36,446 bases of DNA from Rhizobiales bacterium 64-17 (GTDB lineage Bacteria > Pseudomonadota > Alphaproteobacteria > Rhizobiales > Xanthobacteraceae), in the NCBI GenBank assembly GCA_001899285.1, contig MKWA01000002.1, forward strand, positions 373,844-410,289. Direction: 5' to 3'. Of this stretch, positions 1 to 8,552 are shown one piece after another; the first letter of the stretch is position 1; each line of letters begins with the position of its first letter. The notes under the pieces were generated by a model that saw only the letters and a program-made list of their open reading frames with translations, was not told the DNA's origin and made no database searches. A program made the position numbers and the translations under genes.

Positions 1-1229
1 GCCCGCCACGACGGATAGAGCGTCGCCAAGAGCGACAAGGTGAGCGCCATCACCACCACGGCGGTCGTCTCGCTCACGTCGAGATCGGCGGGCAGCTTGG
101 AGAGGAAATACAGTTCCGGCGAGAACAGTTCGGTGCTGGTGAGCCACGACAGGAACTGGCGGATCGACTCGATGTTGCGGCACACGAGCACGCCGAACAG
201 GAAGCCCATGATCGTGCCGGTGACGCCGATCGAGGCGCCGGTGATCAGGAACACGCGGGTGATCGCGCCTTGCGTCGCGCCCATGGTACGCAGGATGGCG
301 ATGTCCTGCCCCTTGTCCTTCACCAGCATGATCAGGCCGGAGACAATATTGAGTGCCGCCACCAGCACGATCAGCGTCAGAATCAGGAACATGACGTTGC
401 GCTCGACCTGCAGCGCGTTGAAGAACGTCGCATTCCTCTGTCGCCAATCGACCATGTAGATCGGCCGTTTGGCCGCGTCCTGCACGGCCTTGCGGTACTG
501 ATCGATCTTGTCGGGATTGTCGGTATAGACCTCGATCGCGGTGACGTCGCCAGCGCGGTTGAAATAAGCCTGCGCCTCCTTGAGCGGCATGAAGACGATC
601 GCGGAATCGTATTCCGACATGCCGATCTCGAACACCGCCGCGATCTTGTAGATCTTGATGCGCGGCGTGGTGCCCATGGGCGTCACCGCGCCTTTCGGCG
701 CCACCAGCGTCAGATTGTCGCCGGCGCGCACCGACATCTGGTCGGCCATGCGGCGACCGATGGCGATGCCCTGCCCCTCGTCGAAGCCGTCGAGCGTGCC
801 CTGCTTGATGTTATTGGCGATCGAGGGAAGTTTTTTCAGGTCGCCAAGCCGGATGCCGCGCACCAGCACGCCGCCGGCATTGAACGGCGAGGACGCCAGC
901 GCCTGCCCTTCGACGATCGGCGCGGCGAGCCGCACCCCGGCGACGCCGCTGATGCGCGCCGCCACCTCGTCCCAGTCGGTGAGCGGGGATTCCAGCGGCT
1001 GGATCAGCAGATGACCGTTGAGGCCGAGGATTTTGTCGAGCAGTTCCTTGCGGAAGCCGTTCATCACCGCCATGACGATGATCAGCGTGGCAACGCCGAG
1101 CATGATGCCGAGGAAGGAGAACCCGGCGATGACCGAGATGAATCCTTCCTTGCGCCGCGCCCGCAGGTAGCGCAGCGACAACATCCATTCGAACGGTGAA
1201 AAGGGCCGCGTGCCCGAGGGCTGACTCAT
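1..1229 (-). CDS. lolC: Lipoprotein-releasing ABC transporter permease (LolC/LolE family), 3' end cut by window edge
   Basis: Inner-membrane subunit of the Lol transporter, which lifts outer-membrane lipoproteins out of the inner membrane and hands them to LolA. The frame starts at the ATG at 1229 (MSQPSGTRPFSPFEW) and stays open to base 1. The first transmembrane segment (about residues 25-50, VIAGFSFLGIMLGVATLIIVMAVM) is followed by a large periplasmic MacB-like domain. Three more membrane segments follow (about 275-300, 320-345 and 380-400), as in the FtsX fold. The last visible residues, ATLYPSWRA, match the usual end of the family, so only about a dozen residues are missing. It lies 112 bp downstream of proS on the same strand, the usual order in rhizobia, with the ATPase gene lolD expected just outside the window. 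The choice between LolC and LolE cannot be made from sequence alone; many alphaproteobacteria carry one gene serving both roles. Confidence 0.9.
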   Translation of the reverse strand, partial: MSQPSGTRPFSPFEWMLSLRYLRARRKEGFISVIAGFSFLGIMLGVATLIIVMAVMNGFRKELLDKILGLNGHLLIQPLESPLTDWDEVAARISGVAGVRLAAPIVEGQALASSPFNAGGVLVRGIRLGDLKKLPSIANNIKQGTLDGFDEGQGIAIGRRMADQMSVRAGDNLTLVAPKGAVTPMGTTPRIKIYKIAAVFEIGMSEYDSAIVFMPLKEAQAYFNRAGDVTAIEVYTDNPDKIDQYRKAVQDAAKRPIYMVDWRQRNATFFNALQVERNVMFLILTLIVLVAALNIVSGLIMLVKDKGQDIAILRTMGATQGAITRVFLITGASIGVTGTIMGFLFGVLVCRNIESIRQFLSWLTSTELFSPELYFLSKLPADLDVSETTAVVVMALTLSLLATLYPSWR

Positions 1230-1341
1230 CGAGGTGTTGTTCCCGCGTGCTGATTTTCACACGATTCTGGCGGATTCATGCCCGCCCCAGCAGGAGAAAA
1301 AGCCGGATAGCGCACAGAAAACATCGGCCCACGGGCCACCG

Positions 1342-2664
1342 TCATTGCGAGAGCCGGTCGGTGGCGGCGGCCAGCGACAGCATCTCACGGCTGCCATCGA
1401 CGCGTTTCTTCACCTCGACCTTGCCTTCGGCAAGCCCGCGCGGGCCGACCATCACCTGCCACGGAATACCGATCAGGTCGGTCGCGGCAAATTTCGCGCC
1501 GGCGCGCTCGTCGAGGTCGTTGTAGAGCACCTCGACGCCCTTGGCGGTGAGATCGCGGTAGAGCTGTTCGCAGGCGCCGTCGGTCGCCGCATCGCCCTGC
1601 TTGAGATTGAGGATCGCAACTTTGAACGGCGCGACCGCCTCCGGCCAGATGATGCCGGCGTCGTCATGCGACGCCTCGATGATCGCGGCGACCAGCCGCG
1701 ACGGGCCGATGCCGTAGGAGCCCATATGCACCGGCTTCTCGCCGCCCTCGCCGGTCGCGACCACCGCCTTCATCGGCTCCGAATACTTCGTGCCGAAATA
1801 GAAGATATGACCAACCTCGATGCCGCGCGCCGACACCTGCTTGTCGGCCGGCAGCGCGCCGAACGCCGCCGCATCATGCATCTCCGAGGTCGCGGCGTAA
1901 TGCGACGTCCACTGATCGAAGATGCCTTTCATCGCCTTCGCGTCGTCGAAGTTCACATCCGCCCCCGGCACATCCATGCCGAGATAATCCTTGTGGCAGA
2001 ACACTTCGCTCTCGCCGGTCGAGGCAAGGATGATGAATTCGTGGCTAAGATTGCCGCCAATCGGCCCCGTATCGGCGCGCATCGGAATCGAGCGCAGGCC
2101 CATGCGCGCGAAGGTGCGCAGATAGGCGGCGAACATCTTGTTATAGGAATGCTCGGCACCGGCCTGGTCGATGTCGAACGAATAGGCATCCTTCATCAGG
2201 AATTCGCGGCCCCGCATCAGCCCGAAGCGCGGGCGCACCTCGTCGCGGAATTTCCACTGAATGTGATAGAGGTTGAGCGGCAGTTCCTTGTAGGAGCGCA
2301 CATAGGCGCGGAAGATGTCGGTGATCATCTCCTCGTTGGTCGGCCCGTACAGTACCTCGCGCTCGTGGCGGTCCTCGATGCGCAGCATCTCTTTGCCATA
2401 AGCGTCGTAACGCCCGCTCTCGCGCCACAGATCGGCCGACTGGATGGTCGGCATCAACAGTTCGATAGCGCCGGCGCGGTTCTGCTCCTCGCGCACGATC
2501 TGCACAACTTTCTGCAGCACGCGCCAGCCGAGCGGCAGGAACGCATAGATGCCGGCGGCCTCCTGCCGCATCATGCCCGCGCGCAGCATCAGGCGATGCG
2601 AGACGATCTCCGCCTCGCGGGGGGCTTCACGCAGAATCGGCAGGAAAAAGCGGGACAGGCGCAT
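1342..2664 (-). CDS. proS: Prolyl-tRNA synthetase (short alphaproteobacterial type)
   Basis: Cytoplasmic class II aminoacyl-tRNA synthetase charging tRNA-Pro with proline. At 440 residues it is the compact alphaproteobacterial form without the large editing insertion found in E. coli ProS. The class II core is visible: motif 1 around [20 protein letters not shown], motif 2 in the [25 protein letters not shown] stretch, and motif 3 near the [14 protein letters not shown] segment. A C-terminal anticodon-binding domain follows (about residues 345-440, VAILNL...). The frame remains open upstream of 2664, but the upstream residues look non-coding and the family starts [11 protein letters not shown], so the ATG at 2664 is chosen. 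The gene is transcribed divergently from the copper cassette and upstream of the Lol permease. Confidence 0.96.
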   Translation of the reverse strand: MRLSRFFLPILREAPREAEIVSHRLMLRAGMMRQEAAGIYAFLPLGWRVLQKVVQIVREEQNRAGAIELLMPTIQSADLWRESGRYDAYGKEMLRIEDRHEREVLYGPTNEEMITDIFRAYVRSYKELPLNLYHIQWKFRDEVRPRFGLMRGREFLMKDAYSFDIDQAGAEHSYNKMFAAYLRTFARMGLRSIPMRADTGPIGGNLSHEFIILASTGESEVFCHKDYLGMDVPGADVNFDDAKAMKGIFDQWTSHYAATSEMHDAAAFGALPADKQVSARGIEVGHIFYFGTKYSEPMKAVVATGEGGEKPVHMGSYGIGPSRLVAAIIEASHDDAGIIWPEAVAPFKVAILNLKQGDAATDGACEQLYRDLTAKGVEVLYNDLDERAGAKFAATDLIGIPWQVMVGPRGLAEGKVEVKKRVDGSREMLSLAAATDRLSQ

Positions 2665-2813
2665 GGGCTTGGATCGATTCGTTCCGGGAGGGGTCCGGGG
2701 CGAGTGAAACCGGATCGCCTCGCAAAACACAAGGCCGCAGCGAAAATCGGGCTTTTTGCGGGACCAGGGGTCGCGCACGGGATGAAAAGGCCCATTCCCA
2801 GGGTTAGACCAGC

Positions 2814-2829
2814 GTGGTAACGCTGCCAC
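2814..2829 (+). promoter_or_regulatory. Short hairpin / imperfect palindrome just before the copper cassette
   Basis: GTGGTAACGCTGCCAC lies 17 bases before the first cassette start codon. As RNA it can form a 6-bp stem (one G-U pair) with an ACGC loop directly upstream of the AGGA ribosome-binding stretch at 2837-2840. As DNA it is a 16-bp imperfect palindrome. It could be an operator or a leader structure; no function is known to me. Confidence 0.3.
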
Positions 2830-2846
2830 TCGGACCAGGAACGGCG

Positions 2847-3209
2847 ATGCGCGATCTGCGGCAGGGACTGATGGCTTTGGTGGCGATTTTCGCCATCACG
2901 CTGCATGGCCTGCTGGCGACGCTCTCCCCGGTCAGCGCCGCTGTTTCCGGCTTCGATCCGCTGGCGATCACCTGTCTGACCGGTGGCCATGACGCCGCCG
3001 CGCCACAAGACGGCAGCACGCCGGCCCCAACCCACAAGTGCGACCATTGCGTGCTGTGTCTGGCGACGGCCCTGCCGGCGCCCGCCATCGCTACAACGGC
3101 TTGGACGCCCACGCCCGCAGGCGTGGTCACGCATCCACCGGTCACCCGCCTCGCCGTCACCAGCGAGGCCCGTCCGCATTTCCCCCGAGGTCCACCGCAG
3201 GTCGGCTGA
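2847..3209 (+). CDS. pcuA: DUF2946-type Cys-rich exported protein, first gene of copper cassette
   Basis: A 120-residue protein with an N-terminal hydrophobic segment (about residues 7-32) that acts as signal peptide or anchor. A mature region carries a CDHCVLC motif (Cys65, His67, Cys68, Cys71), another Cys at 43 and scattered His residues, followed by a Pro-rich end with the RGPP signature typical of DUF2946 proteins. These features suggest a periplasmic or membrane-anchored metal-binding protein. The start is the ATG at 2847, preceded by AGGA; an in-frame extension from 2814 lacks both a signal-like sequence and a ribosome-binding site. It leads a five-gene plus-strand set and the next gene begins 49 bp later. 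The gene order matches Bradyrhizobium pcuABCDE (copper-starvation-inducible); the symbol is assigned by synteny, and the biochemical role of this protein is inference. Confidence 0.75.
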   Translation: MRDLRQGLMALVAIFAITLHGLLATLSPVSAAVSGFDPLAITCLTGGHDAAAPQDGSTPAPTHKCDHCVLCLATALPAPAIATTAWTPTPAGVVTHPPVTRLAVTSEARPHFPRGPPQVG

Positions 3210-3258
3210 TCGCCGCGGCGCAAGCCGCATCGTCATCCGTCTTGTCAGGTTGGACAGA

Positions 3259-5367
3259 ATGTCACGTCTGGTTACGCTGGGCAGCGCCGTGCTGCTCGGG
3301 TCTGTCGCGGTCGAGGGCCGCGCGCAGGCGCAAACGCCTCCGGTCCAGGTGCCGGAAATCGTCGTCAATGCACCGGGAAGCGGCACGCTCACCGCCGCGA
3401 CCGCCGAACAGATTCGCGAGATCATCAATCGCAATGCCGGTTCGGTCGGCTTTATCGACAGCGAAACGCTGAAGACCCGCTACACCAACAATCTTCGCGA
3501 TGTGCTCAAGGACAGCCCCGGCGTGCTGACGCAGGAGCGTTATGGGCAGGAGTTGCGCGTCTCCGTGCGTGGCTCCGGCATCTCCCGTGCGTTCCATACG
3601 CGCGGCGTCGAAATTTTGCAGGACGGCATGCCGTTCAACTTCGCCGACGGCAGTGGCGACTATTATCAGGTTGATCCACTCGCGCTGCGCGCGACGGAAA
3701 TCTACAAAGGCGGCAACGGGCTCGCCTATGGCAGTTCCTATCTCGGCGGCGCAATCAACTTCATCACGCCGACGGCCTATACTGCAGTCGCCCCGCACAT
3801 GCTGCGCATCGACGGCGGCAGTTTCGGCACCTGGCGGGCCAATGCGCAGACTTCCGGCATCTGGGACAAGGCCGATGCGCTGGCCAACCTCACCGTCTCG
3901 CATTCCGACGGCTACCGCGACCATGCGCGCCAGCAATACGAGCATTTCAACGGCAATATCGGCTACCGCTTCTCACCCGATGTGGAGACGCGGTTTTTTC
4001 TCGGCGCTTACCGCACCGACCAGAAGCTGCCGGGCGCGCTGACGCTCTCGGATGCGCTGAACAATCCGCGCATGGCGTCGGCCGCCGCGATCGCCGGCGA
4101 TCAGGCGCGCAACGTCCGCGCCGAGCGGATCGCCAATCGCACCACCTTTAATCTCGGCACCGGCAGGCTCGACGTCGATAGCTGGTTCATGCACAAGAAC
4201 CTTTATCATCCGATCTTCCAGGTGCTCGATCAGGACGGGTTCACCTACGGCATCGCGCCGCGCTACACCGCCGACTGGTCGCTCGCCGGTTTCCGCAACG
4301 AGATGATTGTCGGCACGCGCTTCTTCGGCGGCAACAACAATGCACGCCAGTTCGTCAACATCGCCGGCGGTCGCGGCGCGCAGACGCTCAATGCGCGGCA
4401 GGACGCCTACAATTACGAAGCCTATATCGAGAACCGTTTCTATTTTCTCGACGACGTCGCGCTGATGACCGGGGCCAAGGCGCTGCGCAACGAACGGCGC
4501 TATAAGGACTTTGGCGGGCTGCCGGCGAACCCGCTGGCGAAGACCGACAGTGCCGTTTACGACGGCTTCAATCCCAAGCTCGGTCTTTTATGGACGCCGA
4601 AACCGGACGTGCAGGTGTTCGCCGACATCACCCGCAGCCTCGACACGCCGGACTTCACCGACCTGGCGCAGACCGTGGCGGCGACCACCCGCTTCGTCCC
4701 GCTCTCGGCGCAGAAAGCGTGGACCGCCGAGATCGGCTCACGCGGACGGACCGAACGCGTGTTGTGGGACGTGACGCTCTATCGCTCGCAGGTGCGAGAC
4801 GAATTGCTCCAGTTTACCGTCGACCCCAGCACGCCGGCCTCGACGTTCAACGCCGGCCGGACGATCCATCAGGGTGTCGAACTCGGTATCTCCGTGGAGC
4901 TGGCGCGAAATCTGTTCACGTCGGCGGGCGACACGCTGAAAGTCTCGCAACTGTGGAACTACAGCGACTTCCGCTTCGACGGCGACCGGCAATACGGAAA
5001 CAACCGCATCGCCGGCGTGCCGGAGCATGTGCTGCGCACGACCGTCACCTACCGCCATCCAAGTGGGTTCTACATCGCACCGTCGCTTGACTGGGTGCCG
5101 ACCGGCGCTTTCGTCGATTACGCCAACACGCTGCGCAGCCCCGGCTATACGCTGCTCGGCCTGCAGACCGGCATCGACATGGACAATGGCTGGCTGTTCT
5201 ATGTGGAAGGCCGCAACCTCACCGATCAGCGCGCGATCGCCGATTTCGGCACCGTCACCGACGCCCGTACCGCGAATACCGCCGTGTTCTATCCCGTTAA
5301 CGGGCGCGGCATCTATGCCGGCCTGCGCTATGCCTTCGACGCGCCGCGCCGAACCTCATCTCGTTGA
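3259..5367 (+). CDS. pcuB: TonB-dependent outer-membrane receptor, probable copper importer
   Basis: A 702-residue outer-membrane beta-barrel receptor that would use TonB energy to import a substrate, copper by context. It has a signal peptide (MSRLVTLGSAVLLGSVAVEGRAQA), then a TonB-box-like stretch (VPEIVVNAPG). The plug domain spans about residues 55-170, with recognisable segments LRDVLKDSPGVLTQERYG, RGVEILQDGMPF, and YKGGNGLAYGSSYLGGAINF. The long barrel ends in YAGLRYAF, the usual aromatic C-terminal strand, with nine extra residues (DAPRRTSSR) after it. The ATG at 3259 is chosen because it gives a signal peptide with a GGAC stretch 6-9 bases upstream; the in-frame extension to 2983 overlaps the preceding gene and looks non-coding. 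It sits between a Cys-rich protein and the PCuAC gene. Substrate assignment rests on neighbours; a siderophore or cobalamin role is less likely here. Confidence 0.93.
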   Translation: MSRLVTLGSAVLLGSVAVEGRAQAQTPPVQVPEIVVNAPGSGTLTAATAEQIREIINRNAGSVGFIDSETLKTRYTNNLRDVLKDSPGVLTQERYGQELRVSVRGSGISRAFHTRGVEILQDGMPFNFADGSGDYYQVDPLALRATEIYKGGNGLAYGSSYLGGAINFITPTAYTAVAPHMLRIDGGSFGTWRANAQTSGIWDKADALANLTVSHSDGYRDHARQQYEHFNGNIGYRFSPDVETRFFLGAYRTDQKLPGALTLSDALNNPRMASAAAIAGDQARNVRAERIANRTTFNLGTGRLDVDSWFMHKNLYHPIFQVLDQDGFTYGIAPRYTADWSLAGFRNEMIVGTRFFGGNNNARQFVNIAGGRGAQTLNARQDAYNYEAYIENRFYFLDDVALMTGAKALRNERRYKDFGGLPANPLAKTDSAVYDGFNPKLGLLWTPKPDVQVFADITRSLDTPDFTDLAQTVAATTRFVPLSAQKAWTAEIGSRGRTERVLWDVTLYRSQVRDELLQFTVDPSTPASTFNAGRTIHQGVELGISVELARNLFTSAGDTLKVSQLWNYSDFRFDGDRQYGNNRIAGVPEHVLRTTVTYRHPSGFYIAPSLDWVPTGAFVDYANTLRSPGYTLLGLQTGIDMDNGWLFYVEGRNLTDQRAIADFGTVTDARTANTAVFYPVNGRGIYAGLRYAFDAPRRTSSR

Positions 5368-5403
5368 CTTTGCCCACTCACGTTTCGACCAAGGAGACCA
5401 ACC

Positions 5404-5913
5404 ATGAAGACATCGACCCTTGCGCTGCTGTGTGCCCTCGCCATCCCGGCAATGACCTTGCCTGTGTCGGCACAGCAAGCCGGAGACATCAAGATCGAGA
5501 AGCCGTGGAGCCGCGCGACGCCAGGCAATTCCAAGATTGGCGCCGGCTATCTCACCGTGACCAACACCGGCAGCGCACCGGACACGCTCGTCTCAGCAAC
5601 GACGAGCGCGTCCGATCACGTCGAGATTCACGAGATGGCGATGAAGAACGGCGTGATGACCATGCGGCCGATGGCGAAGGGCGTGACCATCGCGCCGGGC
5701 AAATCGGTCAACTTCGCACCCGGCGGATTCCACATGATGTTGATGGGCCTCAAGGCGCCGCTCAAGCAGGGTGACAAGGTGCCGCTGACGCTGACCTTCG
5801 CCAAGGCCGGGAAGGTCGATGTCATGCTCGACGTGCAGGGCATCGGCGCGCAGGCGCCCGGCAAGCAAGCTCCGGCCAGCGCGGCGCCCGCCGGCCACAT
5901 GCACAAGATGTGA
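5404..5913 (+). CDS. pcuC: Periplasmic copper chaperone, PCuAC family
   Basis: A 169-residue periplasmic protein of the PCuAC (DUF461) family. These bind Cu(I) and supply it to the CuA or CuB site of cytochrome oxidase together with ScoI-type proteins. The signal peptide ends near residue 23 (VSA-QQ). The copper ligands are visible as His76 in HVEIHEM, Met87, and the HxM pair His110/Met112 in GGFHMML, close to the family's H-x10-M-x21-HxM pattern (one residue longer in the last spacer). The C-terminal tail after about residue 145 is Ala/Pro-rich and ends GHMHKM, a second Met/His copper-binding tail seen in a subset of the family. A strong AAGGAG precedes the ATG. Its stop overlaps the region just before the next start, consistent with one mRNA. 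Confidence 0.95.
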   Translation: MKTSTLALLCALAIPAMTLPVSAQQAGDIKIEKPWSRATPGNSKIGAGYLTVTNTGSAPDTLVSATTSASDHVEIHEMAMKNGVMTMRPMAKGVTIAPGKSVNFAPGGFHMMLMGLKAPLKQGDKVPLTLTFAKAGKVDVMLDVQGIGAQAPGKQAPASAAPAGHMHKM

Positions 5914-5921
5914 GACCGATC

Positions 5922-6455
5922 ATGATATTCAGAATGCAACATCCGCTACCCGCCGCTGCTCTGGCGGTATCGTTGTTTGCGGCCATCCCCGCGCAGGCGC
6001 ATGTCACCCTGGAAACCCGCACCGCGACGCTCGGCGCGCCGTACAAGGCCGTGTTCAAGGTCGGGCATGGCTGCAACGGCTCGCCGACCACGAAGCTGCG
6101 AATCCGGTTGCCCGACGGCGTGATCGCGGCGAAGCCGATGCCGAAGCCCGGCTGGCAGATCGAGATCGAAAGTGGCCCTTACGACAAGGCTTACAGCTTC
6201 TTCCATGGCGCGACGCTCAAGGAAGGCGTGAAGACCATCACCTGGACCGGGAGGCTGGACGACAAATTCTACGACGAGTTCGTGGTGTCGGTGTTCGTCG
6301 CCGACAGTCTTAAAGCGGGCGACACGATCTATTTCCCGGTGGTGCAGGAATGCGAGACCGGCGTGCATCGCTGGATCGAGATTCCGAAAGCCGGCGGCTC
6401 GAGCCACGAACTGAAGGAGCCAGCACCCGGCATCCTGCTGCGGCCCAAGACCTGA
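5922..6455 (+). CDS. pcuD: YcnI-family (DUF1775) copper-binding protein
   Basis: A 177-residue exported protein. The signal peptide is cut after AQA (residue 26), which leaves His27 as the mature N terminus (HVTLE). In YcnI this N-terminal His, together with a nearby Glu and a Trp, forms a mono-histidine copper brace; here Glu31 and the Trp of the KPGWQ segment fit those roles. The rest is a single DUF1775 beta-sandwich. The family protein in Bacillus also has a C-terminal membrane anchor; this one ends at LRPKT without an obvious helix, so it is probably soluble in the periplasm. The start at 5922 is chosen over the GTG at 5910 (overlapping the preceding stop) and the internal ATG at 5934. 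The gene lies 8 bp after pcuC and 7 bp before the CopC-CopD gene. Confidence 0.9.
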   Translation: MIFRMQHPLPAAALAVSLFAAIPAQAHVTLETRTATLGAPYKAVFKVGHGCNGSPTTKLRIRLPDGVIAAKPMPKPGWQIEIESGPYDKAYSFFHGATLKEGVKTITWTGRLDDKFYDEFVVSVFVADSLKAGDTIYFPVVQECETGVHRWIEIPKAGGSSHELKEPAPGILLRPKT

Positions 6456-6462
6456 TCAAGAC

Positions 6463-8040
6463 ATGATGCCGCGTCAGCATCGCTGGCCAACCATTGCGGT
6501 CGCGCTCATCCTCTGGATGGTGAGCGCAACCGCGGCGTTCAGCCATGCGACGCTGGTCTCGTCTCAACCGGCCGATGGCGCGGTGCTCGACCGCGCCCCG
6601 GCGATGCTCGTCCTCACCTTCAACGAAGCGGTGGCGCCGCTGGTGTTCAAGCTGCTCGGGCCGAACGGAGCGCCGATCAGCATCGCGCCGCCAGCCGATG
6701 GCGGCGCCAGCCTGCGCATCCCCGTCAAGAACCTCGCGCGCGGCACGCATGTGTTGAGCTGGCGCGTCGTCTCCGCCGACGGCCATCCGGTCGGCGGCGC
6801 GCTGCTGTTCTCCGTCGGCGCGCCCACGGCCAACGCCTTCAAGGTGGCCGATGGCGATCCCGTGCGCGGCGCGCTGTTCGTGATCGCGCGCGTGCTGCTG
6901 TTCGTCGGCCTGTTCGGCGGCATCGGCGGCAGCCTGTTCCTGACGCTATATCGGCAACCGATCCCCGGCGCGATCCATGCCGCGCGGCTTTGCACGGGTA
7001 TCGGACTGATCGCGCTACCGCTGATCCTGGCATTGCAGGCGCTCGACAGTCTCGGTGCGCCGGTCGTGGCCCTGCTCGACGCCGCAAGCTGGCGGGGCGC
7101 CTTCTTCTCAAGCGTAACCTCGATGGCGCTCACGGCGCTGGCCGGATTCATCCTTGGCCTGATCGCCCTCTCCGGCCGCATCGCGCCGCGCCTCTGCGCC
7201 GTGCTGGCGACGCTGTGCGCCGGGGCCGCGCTGGCGATGACCGGCCACGCCAGCAGTGCACCACCACAGTGGCTCTCGCGACCGGTCGTGTTCCTGCACA
7301 TCGCCGGGCTCTGCGTCTGGCTCGGCTCGCTTGTGCCGCTCGCTCTGGCGCTGATCCGCACGCCGGACCCGCAGGCGCCGCTGGCGCGGTTTAGCCGGCT
7401 CATTCCGCTGCCTCTTGCCATTCTGATCGCTGCCGGCGGCGTGCTGATCTGGGTCCAGGTGCCGGACCTGCGCCTGCTGCCGGAGACCGGCTATGGCCGG
7501 TTGCTGATCGCCAAGCTCGCTTTGGTCGCGGCGCTGCTGGCGCTGGCGCTGCGCAACCGCATGAGTCTTGCACCGGCGGTGATGGCTGGCGCGCCGGGCG
7601 CCCGCCGCCGCGTGTTCCGCGCGATCGTCGCGGAGATCGCCGTGGCGCTGGCGATCCTCGGTCTTGTCGCCGGCTGGCGGCTGACGCCGCCGCCGCGCGC
7701 GCTGGCCGCCGCCGAGCCAGCGCTGGTTCACTTGCACGACGGCGAGACCATGGCTGACATCAGCGTTGCGCCGGGCCGGACCGGACCGGTCGTCATCACG
7801 GTGCGGCTGACGCGCGAGGACGGCGCACCGATCGTCGCAAAGGAACTCAACGTCAGTCTGGAACAGGCTGGGCTCGGGATCGAGCCGCTGGTCCGGCCCG
7901 GAACGCGGGCGGAACCGGGCATCTGGCAGGTATCCGGCCTCGTCGTTCCCGCCCCCGGCACCTGGACCGTCACGGTGACCGCCCTGATCGACGACTTCGA
8001 CAAGATCGTGCTCGACGGCCCGCTTTTGGTGCAACCTTAA
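6463..8040 (+). CDS. pcuE: CopC-CopD fusion protein (YcnJ-like), inner-membrane copper transport
   Basis: A 525-residue fusion. After a signal peptide the mature protein would begin at His28 (SHATLVSSQP), the amino-terminal copper ligand of CopC. Asp106 and His108 in VSADGHPVGG supply the rest of the Cu(II) brace. Residues about 145-405 hold roughly eight hydrophobic helices of the CopD family, thought to pass copper across the inner membrane. After about residue 420 a third, beta-rich periplasmic domain (about 100 residues) follows, as in YcnJ-type fusions. ATG codons at 6463 and 6466 are both possible. It is the last gene of the cassette. A role in import rather than resistance is inferred from the TonB receptor and PCuAC partners. 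Confidence 0.93.
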   Translation: MMPRQHRWPTIAVALILWMVSATAAFSHATLVSSQPADGAVLDRAPAMLVLTFNEAVAPLVFKLLGPNGAPISIAPPADGGASLRIPVKNLARGTHVLSWRVVSADGHPVGGALLFSVGAPTANAFKVADGDPVRGALFVIARVLLFVGLFGGIGGSLFLTLYRQPIPGAIHAARLCTGIGLIALPLILALQALDSLGAPVVALLDAASWRGAFFSSVTSMALTALAGFILGLIALSGRIAPRLCAVLATLCAGAALAMTGHASSAPPQWLSRPVVFLHIAGLCVWLGSLVPLALALIRTPDPQAPLARFSRLIPLPLAILIAAGGVLIWVQVPDLRLLPETGYGRLLIAKLALVAALLALALRNRMSLAPAVMAGAPGARRRVFRAIVAEIAVALAILGLVAGWRLTPPPRALAAAEPALVHLHDGETMADISVAPGRTGPVVITVRLTREDGAPIVAKELNVSLEQAGLGIEPLVRPGTRAEPGIWQVSGLVVPAPGTWTVTVTALIDDFDKIVLDGPLLVQP

Positions 8041-8084
8041 TTCGTGACAAGCCCGTTCAGGGTGATAAGGTTGCTCAACCATCG

Positions 8085-8268
8085 CGCAAGCGGTGGCTAA
8101 AAAAGGGCCATGAATGGCTTGAGTCTGGGGAGATCGATCGGGCTCGCGACGCTCCTGGCGTCCGCTGGACCCCCAAAAGACGGCACGTCACCAATGACGT
8201 CGTGATAAAAGCAGCAACGGCGCAAGAACAGTGGTTATCGGCAGGGCTTTAGGCCCTGCTTTTTTTTT
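8085..8268 (+). ncRNA. Candidate structured small RNA or long 3' UTR of the copper cassette
   Basis: The 244 bases between the CopC-CopD gene and the next minus-strand gene contain no convincing gene. Three plus-strand hairpins can be drawn: GACGC/GCGTC around 8149-8164, ACGTCA-CCAA-TGACGT around 8187-8202, and the terminator at 8241-8268. One frame (8037 to the TAG at 8250) is free of stops for about 70 codons but has no ATG, GTG or TTG start. A small RNA with its own terminator or a structured 3' UTR are both possible, and a decayed protein fragment cannot be excluded. No known RNA family is recognised. Confidence 0.3.
8241..8268 (+). terminator. Rho-independent terminator after the copper cassette
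   Basis: GCAGGGC and GCCCTGC form a 7-bp GC-rich stem with a five-base loop, followed by a run of nine T. It ends plus-strand transcription from the copper genes (or from the candidate RNA) just before the convergent DUF1467 gene. On the minus strand the hairpin lacks a following T run. Confidence 0.9.
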
Positions 8269-8284
8269 GGAATTTCGTCGGTCG

Positions 8285-8551
8285 CTAGCGAAACCCGAGC
8301 AGCGTGGCGACCTGGTCGAGCGTGATCCACTGTTTCTCGTAGATCAGCGCCAGGATGCCGAAGATCACGCTGGCGACCAGTGTGGTCCACAAGAGCTTCC
8401 ATAGCAGCCGCGCCGCGACCGGCGCGCCCGGATCGGTCCCGGCGGCGAACTCGCCCTGCTCCTCCTGGCTGCGCACGCCGAACGGCAGCACCGCGAACAG
8501 CGTCACCCACCAGATCAGGAAGTAGATGGCGATCGCCGTGGTTGCGGACAT
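8285..8551 (-). CDS. DUF1467 family small membrane protein
   Basis: An 88-residue protein with two predicted membrane helices (about residues 3-22, TTAIAIYFLIWWVTLFAVLPF, and 50-68, LLWTTLVASVIFGILALIY). A charged loop between them contains a GVRSQEEQGE segment typical of DUF1467. The function of the family is unknown. The ATG at 8551 is chosen because the upstream in-frame residues overlap mce and look like its shadow. Only one base separates it from the mce stop, so it is the last gene of the long nuo–birA–rnj–mce unit. The same mce–DUF1467 pairing is common in alphaproteobacteria. The plus-strand terminator hairpin lies just beyond its stop. Confidence 0.85.
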   Translation of the reverse strand: MSATTAIAIYFLIWWVTLFAVLPFGVRSQEEQGEFAAGTDPGAPVAARLLWKLLWTTLVASVIFGILALIYEKQWITLDQVATLLGFR

Positions 8552-8552
8552 C

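Noticed and set aside
1326-1337. Palindrome GGCCCACGGGCC between proS and the Lol permease as a terminator
   Set aside because: The stem has at most four to five pairs with a short loop and only a weak T run; it could not be supported as a terminator.
1234-2820. 528-codon plus-strand open frame opposite proS
   Set aside because: Composition of a shadow frame; proS on the minus strand has class II synthetase motifs.
2589-3434. 281-codon minus-strand open frame across the divergent proS/copper promoter
   Set aside because: It overlaps the start of proS, the DUF2946 gene and the TonB receptor gene in wrong frames and has no recognisable domain.
8037-8252. Stop-free frame after the CopC-CopD gene as a small protein gene
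   Set aside because: There is no ATG, GTG or TTG start or ribosome-binding site, and a run of about 70 codons is expected by chance fairly often at this GC content; kept only as a note in the small-RNA finding.
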